Shown: positions 60,398 to 64,000 of the stretch, one piece after another
Numbering within the stretch: the first letter of the stretch is position 1
Layout: every line of letters begins with the position of its first letter
Origin: an uncultured Clostridia bacterium
GTDB lineage: Bacteria; Bacillota; Clostridia; Christensenellales; DTU072
DNA: 64,000 nt
Direction: 5' to 3'
Assembly: GCA_934274515.1 (NCBI GenBank)
Contig: CAKQTC010000006.1
Coordinates: forward strand, 1-64,000
Position numbers and translations under genes: made by a program
Notes under the pieces: generated by a model
Seen by the model: only the letters and a program-made list of their open reading frames with translations
What the model was told of the DNA's origin: nothing
Databases searched by the model: none

Positions 60398-60955
60398 ATG
60401 CGTAAAGTAAACGCTAAGGATATAGGTATAAGACTTGCGCTTGCAGGGGTGGGAACGGCATTAAGCGTGGCGTTCATCGCCCTTTCTTATTATTTGTCGT
60501 TTATGAGCGTCGGATTTACCGTGCTGACGACCGTCGGCATTATGTGTCCGCTCGCCAAAAACTATTATAGAGAGGGGATTCTTGCGGCAATCGCCGCAGG
60601 CGCGATAGGTTTCTTTATAGCAAACGTCAAAATAATTCCTTACGCAATGGCAAGCGGACTGTACGTCGTGCTTACCGTGTTTTTGTATAACAAAAAAGTC
60701 AACGTGATTTTGTTGACCGTGATAAAAGCCGCATATTCGTGCTTGATTTTTTGGATAATTTACAAAGTAACAAATATTTTCGTCGTAAACTTCGATAAAC
60801 TTACGTTTTTAACTCGATTCAACGAAGTCGGAGTGTACGCAATATTAAACGTCGTGTTTGCCGTCGCGTTTTTAGCGTACGACGCACTCGTCATTTACGG
60901 GTATAAATACGCAAAACAACTAGCGGATAGGATAATAAAAAACAAAAATAAATGA
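60398..60955 (+). CDS. Uncharacterised five- to six-TM membrane protein
   Basis: 185 residues, hydrophobic throughout (LALAGVGTALSVAFIALSYYL; GILAAIAAGAIGFFIANV; VILLTVIKAAYSCLIFWIIY; VGVYAILNVVFAVAFLAYDA). The pattern recalls ECF S components or DUF2232-like proteins, but no signature is decisive. It starts one base after the preceding stop, so it is in the same operon as DUF5685 and the J-like protein. Confidence 0.6.
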   Translation: MRKVNAKDIGIRLALAGVGTALSVAFIALSYYLSFMSVGFTVLTTVGIMCPLAKNYYREGILAAIAAGAIGFFIANVKIIPYAMASGLYVVLTVFLYNKKVNVILLTVIKAAYSCLIFWIIYKVTNIFVVNFDKLTFLTRFNEVGVYAILNVVFAVAFLAYDALVIYGYKYAKQLADRIIKNKNK

Positions 60956-60958
60956 CGT

Positions 60959-61336
60959 TTAAGCAAATATTCTATTACGATTTGCCTCGGAACGCGACAT
61001 CTTTTCGGATAACGGAACTTCATCGCGTTCCGTTGCTTTTACCGCGGAATATAAAACTTCATTGACGTAGGAATTAGCCACGTTGTAGTACATTTCCTTG
61101 CCTTTTCTGGTGCAAGTAACGATTTTTCGGTCTTTTAAGATACGCAGTTGGTGCGAAACCGTGCTTTGCCCCAAATGAAGATATTTCGATAAATCGTTTA
61201 CGTTAAGTTCGCTTACGGAAAGCAAAATAATAATTTTAATACGCGTTTCTTGCGAAAAAACCGAAAAAAACTCTCCTATGTCACGAATGGCGGCGTCTTT
61301 CGGCATGTATTGAGATAAAAGTTCTTCAAGCGTCAT
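60959..61336 (-). CDS. ArsR-family winged-helix regulator
   Basis: 125 residues. wHTH core: FFSVFSQETRIKIIILLSVSELNVNDLSKYLHLGQSTVSHQLRILKDRKIVTCTRKGKEMYY. No cysteine metal-binding ELCVC motif is present, so the effector is unknown. SD GGGAG. Divergent from a 47-residue small-protein gene, with a palindrome between them. Confidence 0.9.
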   Translation of the reverse strand: MTLEELLSQYMPKDAAIRDIGEFFSVFSQETRIKIIILLSVSELNVNDLSKYLHLGQSTVSHQLRILKDRKIVTCTRKGKEMYYNVANSYVNEVLYSAVKATERDEVPLSEKMSRSEANRNRIFA

Positions 61337-61408
61337 TTGTTAATCTCCCTTTTTTTAATAAATTAAGTATAAATCGGTATCAATGCCGAACCTTGTCGCA
61401 TATTGTAG

Positions 61409-61422
61409 AATAAACGTTTATT
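61409..61422. promoter_or_regulatory. Candidate ArsR operator palindrome
   Basis: AATAAACGTTTATT is a perfect 14-bp inverted repeat in the divergent spacer, 4 nt before the SD of the small-protein gene. AT-rich palindromes are typical ArsR sites. Confidence 0.4.
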
Positions 61423-61435
61423 TCGGAGGTACGCC

Positions 61436-61579
61436 TTGAACAACAATACGCTACCGCTTTTATTACTGTTCCTTTTGAGCGGAAACGACGGAACAAGCGA
61501 TAACAGGACAATGCTCGCAATGTGCCTTAGTTTGCTTCTGCTTTTTGACGACCCGACGGGTAACTGCTCGGCGTTTTAG
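61436..61579 (+). CDS. 47-residue Leu-rich small protein
   Basis: TTG start 7 nt after CGGAGGT. The product has two hydrophobic Leu-rich stretches (LPLLLLFLLSG and MLAMCLSLLLLFDD) split by a polar GNDGTSDNRT. It resembles small Leu-rich proteins common in Clostridia, whose role is not known. The 3' end is highly structured: CCGACGGG (61553-61560) pairs with CCCGTCGG (61585-61592), and TTAGACGTT with AACGTCTAA (61609-61617). Confidence 0.55.
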   Translation: MNNNTLPLLLLFLLSGNDGTSDNRTMLAMCLSLLLLFDDPTGNCSAF

Positions 61580-61667
61580 ACGTTCCCGTCGGCATCGCCA
61601 CTTTGAACAACGTCTAAGGGTCGAGCGTAAGCGTATTCATAACTCTTCACTACTACGCATTTACGAC

Positions 61668-61695
61668 TTGAAAAATTTTTTTCCGAGTGTATAAT
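61668..61695 (+). promoter_or_regulatory. Promoter of ung
   Basis: TTGAAA (61668-61673), 16-bp spacer, TATAAT (61690-61695), then about 70 nt of leader with GGGAG SD. The rest of 61580-61770 shows no gene. Confidence 0.6.
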
Positions 61696-61770
61696 ATATG
61701 TTAGGAAACCTGCTTGCAGAGTTTTCAAGCGCACAATGTTATAGAAAAAAGAAAATCGGGAGAGTGATTT

Positions 61771-62439
61771 ATGGTACATTTCGGTAACGACTGGGACGAA
61801 ATCCTTAAAGGCGAGTTCGACAAGGAATATTACACTATTTTACGGGGGTTCCTAAAACACGAATACGCTACGCAAAAAATCTATCCGCCGATGTACGACA
61901 TTTTTAACGCGTTTAAGGAAACGCCCTATAAAGACGTCAAAGCGGTTATCATCGGACAAGACCCGTACGTACGCCCGAATCAAGCGCACGGTATGTGCTT
62001 TTCCGTCCGTTCCGGTATGCCGCTACCTGCTTCGCTAAAAAATATATATAAAGAACTAAATACCGATTTAGGTATCCCTATATCAAAAAACGGGTGCCTA
62101 AAACATTGGGCAGAGCAGGGAGTTTTGTTGTTAAACACAATACTTACCGTACGCGAAGGCGCGCCGCTTTCACATAAAGGATACGGTTGGGAAAAGTTTA
62201 CCGACGACGTGCTTATTAAACTGAACGAGCATGAAAAGCCGATAATTTTTTTGTTATGGGGGACGCCCGCAAAAAAGAAAGCGATGCTTATCACCAACCC
62301 GAAACACGTTAAACTTACCGCCGCGCACCCGTCGCCGTTATCGGCGTATTACGGATTTTTCGGTTGCAAACATTTTTCGCAAACGAACGATATTCTCGTT
62401 AAACGGGGCGAAACGCCGATCGACTGGGAGATTAAGTAA
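61771..62439 (+). CDS. ung: Uracil-DNA glycosylase, family 1
   Basis: 222 residues. Catalytic water-activating motif GQDPYVRPNQAHGMCFSV, LLNTILTVREG.LSHKGYGWE, and AAHPSPLSAYYGFFGCKHF (catalytic His and DNA-intercalating loop). It excises uracil from DNA in base-excision repair. Own promoter and terminator. Confidence 0.97.
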   Translation: MVHFGNDWDEILKGEFDKEYYTILRGFLKHEYATQKIYPPMYDIFNAFKETPYKDVKAVIIGQDPYVRPNQAHGMCFSVRSGMPLPASLKNIYKELNTDLGIPISKNGCLKHWAEQGVLLLNTILTVREGAPLSHKGYGWEKFTDDVLIKLNEHEKPIIFLLWGTPAKKKAMLITNPKHVKLTAAHPSPLSAYYGFFGCKHFSQTNDILVKRGETPIDWEIK

Positions 62440-62466
62440 AGGTTTTTCTCTGAAAAAAGCGGTTTT

Positions 62467-62491
62467 ACGTCGGATTTTTTCCGACGTTTTT
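62467..62491 (+). terminator. Terminator of ung
   Basis: ACGTCGG pairs with CCGACGT, followed by TTTTTG. Confidence 0.85.
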
Positions 62492-62506
62492 GTTTATATT
62501 TTGGTA

Positions 62507-62535
62507 TTGCATTTTTCATTTAAGTATTATATAAT
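62507..62535 (+). promoter_or_regulatory. Promoter of the Ig-like lipoprotein gene
   Basis: TTGCAT (62507-62512), 17-bp spacer, TATAAT (62530-62535). Confidence 0.75.
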
Positions 62536-62566
62536 ATATTTACTATAAAAGTATGGGGTTTTGCAG

Positions 62567-64000
62567 TTGAAAAAAGGTCTTGCCGTTGTGCTAATCGTTC
62601 TAGCGACTTTGATTGTTGCGGTCGGGTGTACCGTAGACATCGAGTACGCCACCCCCGTAGTCAAGTCCATTGCCGTGGACGGCGTGAGCAAGGTCAAATA
62701 TATTTCGGGAGATAAACTCGACATAAACGGCGCGAGAGTTATCGTGACTTACAGCAACGGCAAACACGAAACCATACCTCTCACCGAAGATATGCTCGAC
62801 GACTCCAGTTACGATTTGAACGTTCCGGGAGAGCATAAAGTAATCGTTACTTACAAAAACGTTACCACTTATTTTACCATAACCATAGAAAAGTGGATTC
62901 TCGAATCCGTATCTTTAAGAGAAAAACCGTACGTTACCGACTACGTCGTCGGGGAAGAAATCGACCCTAAGGGCGCGATAATAGAATGTAAGTACGAAGG
63001 CAACAAGTACAATTTCGTAAACGTAGAAGCAGATATGCTCGAACCGTACGATAATCAAACGATAGGCAAAACCACGATTTACGTTAAGTATAGTAGCGAA
63101 AGAATAGGATTTGAAGTTAACTTTACCGAAAAAACGCCCGTCAGTATTAAAAAAATAGACGACGCCGCGGATAACTTTGTTTTCTTGGGCAAAGGGGATA
63201 AATTCAAACTTGACGGAATGACCGTCAAAGTGCGTTACGACAATAATCAAGAAACGGCGTATAACGTTAAGGACGAACTCGAAAAAGACGTATTTGTCAG
63301 TATCGACGACAGTTCCGTGCGTTCGGTTGACGCCGTTTTAATGTATTATCCCGAGAATTATAAAGAAACGTACGCGTACCGTTTTTACGGCGTTTCGAGA
63401 GTTAGCGTAGGCGACGTAGTCGAGCCGGGGCAAGAACTTGCCACCAACGAACTCGAACGTAACGGCAAGACAGTGCCTCTCGACCCTATCAAGAGTAAAA
63501 GTTACGGCACGGTAAAAGAAATCGTCACCAACGAAGACGGCAGCAGGTCGATGAAGATAACGACCACCGTTACGTACGAACTAAGCCAAGTGGAAGTCAA
63601 ACCCGGCGACGTGATAGCGGACAAAACATATATAGGAAAACTCGGCACGAAAATCATTTATTCAATCGGCGGCGGAAGAGTAGAAAGCGTAGACAACGGT
63701 ATGGTTACGATTAAAACCGCGCCAACGTTCAAATTCGTAAGTAACGTAAAAGAAAAGAGTTTCGCGTCGATGGAAATTCTCTCCTATCCTAAACCGACAA
63801 CGTTTGTGAACACGACGATAGACAATATGATAGAGGGCGACACGTTGGACAAGAGCAAAGGCTACGTCCGCGTTACGTTCGACGACGGTTCGGTTGAAAA
63901 TTTCCGTATGGACGACGAAAACAACATACGTCTTGTAAACGACGGAAAAGACCTGAAAGACAAGTTTACCCTTGTGCCGGGCAGAAACCACGTACTCGTC
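62567..64000 (+). CDS. Ig-like-repeat lipoprotein, 3' truncated by the window end
   Basis: 478 codons are visible with no stop before the window edge. The start is probably TTG at 62567 (or TTG at 62561), after GGGG; the ATG at 62553 is closed by an early stop. Lipoprotein signal LAVVLIVLATLIVAVGC, then bacterial Ig-like group-3 repeats (IAVDGVSKVKYISGDKLDI...VIVTYSNGK; VSLREKPYVTDYVVGEEI; IDDAADNFVFLGKGDKF). A segment with VGDVVEPGQELA...VKPGDVIAD recalls a barrel-sandwich fold. More Ig-like repeats run off the edge. Surface protein; function unknown. Confidence 0.82.
   Translation, partial: MKKGLAVVLIVLATLIVAVGCTVDIEYATPVVKSIAVDGVSKVKYISGDKLDINGARVIVTYSNGKHETIPLTEDMLDDSSYDLNVPGEHKVIVTYKNVTTYFTITIEKWILESVSLREKPYVTDYVVGEEIDPKGAIIECKYEGNKYNFVNVEADMLEPYDNQTIGKTTIYVKYSSERIGFEVNFTEKTPVSIKKIDDAADNFVFLGKGDKFKLDGMTVKVRYDNNQETAYNVKDELEKDVFVSIDDSSVRSVDAVLMYYPENYKETYAYRFYGVSRVSVGDVVEPGQELATNELERNGKTVPLDPIKSKSYGTVKEIVTNEDGSRSMKITTTVTYELSQVEVKPGDVIADKTYIGKLGTKIIYSIGGGRVESVDNGMVTIKTAPTFKFVSNVKEKSFASMEILSYPKPTTFVNTTIDNMIEGDTLDKSKGYVRVTFDDGSVENFRMDDENNIRLVNDGKDLKDKFTLVPGRNHVLV

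Overview
The window reads as a chromosomal segment of an uncultured, Gram-positive-type Bacillota (class Clostridia). I infer this from the genes present: spmA/spmB and a SpoVB-type flippase, ECF vitamin transporter S components under riboswitches, a Prp/L27 pair, a YqhQ (DUF1385) gene beside prfA, GTP-dependent PEP carboxykinase, and large BspA-like leucine-rich-repeat lipoproteins typical of gut Firmicutes. I cannot name a species. I saw no tRNA, rRNA, CRISPR array, insertion sequence or prophage. Most of the window is ordinary chromosome, tightly packed in short operons.

Layout. 0-5.5 kb: two PepSY-repeat proteins (the second RsgI-like; the first cut by the window start), a BspA-like lipoprotein, and a small HTH regulator divergent from it across a perfect palindrome. 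5.7-17.7 kb: pckG-trkA-trkH, rplU-prp-rpmA, an OGG1-type glycosylase, a NYN-domain protein, minD-minE, mnmA, a flippase, and a folT-like S component behind a tetrahydrofolate riboswitch. 17.9-22.6 kb: a 1574-residue tandem LacZ-like protein with altered catalytic residues. 22.7-23.6 kb: a small AT-rich module of an HTH repressor and a SLOG-like protein. 23.6-29.8 kb (minus strand): degenerate MreB, Maf, Ppx/GppA, and a MacB-type ABC transporter. 29.9-38 kb: a GT-C-like membrane protein, a class-II cobalamin riboswitch with a DUF4430 lipoprotein and ECF S component, an acyltransferase-like membrane protein, fba, trmN6-rsmI, and spmA-spmB. 38.4-48.3 kb: one 3287-residue BspA-like lipoprotein gene. 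48.3-64 kb: a zinc-less MDR protein, murC, rpmE, a DUF1385-PrmC fusion, prfA, a Re-citrate-synthase-like enzyme, a P-loop protein, thrC, trpS, a DUF5685/J-like/membrane-protein set, ArsR, ung, and a 3'-truncated Ig-like lipoprotein.

How it fits together. Vitamin uptake is represented twice (folate, cobalamin), each with its own RNA switch and an S component that would rely on an energising ECF module encoded elsewhere. Envelope functions (murC, flippase, MinDE, MreB-like, BspA proteins, GT-C) and translation functions (L21, L27, Prp, L31, RF1, PrmC, MnmA, RsmI, TrmN6, TrpRS) dominate the rest.

The most unusual signal is regulatory. At least six genes (5278, 13161, 23102, 29911, 35478 on the plus strand; murC on the minus strand) have a -10 hexamer ending only 5-8 nt before the start codon and no Shine-Dalgarno sequence, which predicts leaderless or nearly leaderless mRNAs beside ordinary SD-led genes. 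Other highlights are the class-II cobalamin riboswitch with a visible kissing loop, the DUF1385-PrmC fusion, the catalytically altered tandem LacZ, and a candidate sRNA at about 38.24-38.32 kb. All statements come from reading the sequence; no database search was run.
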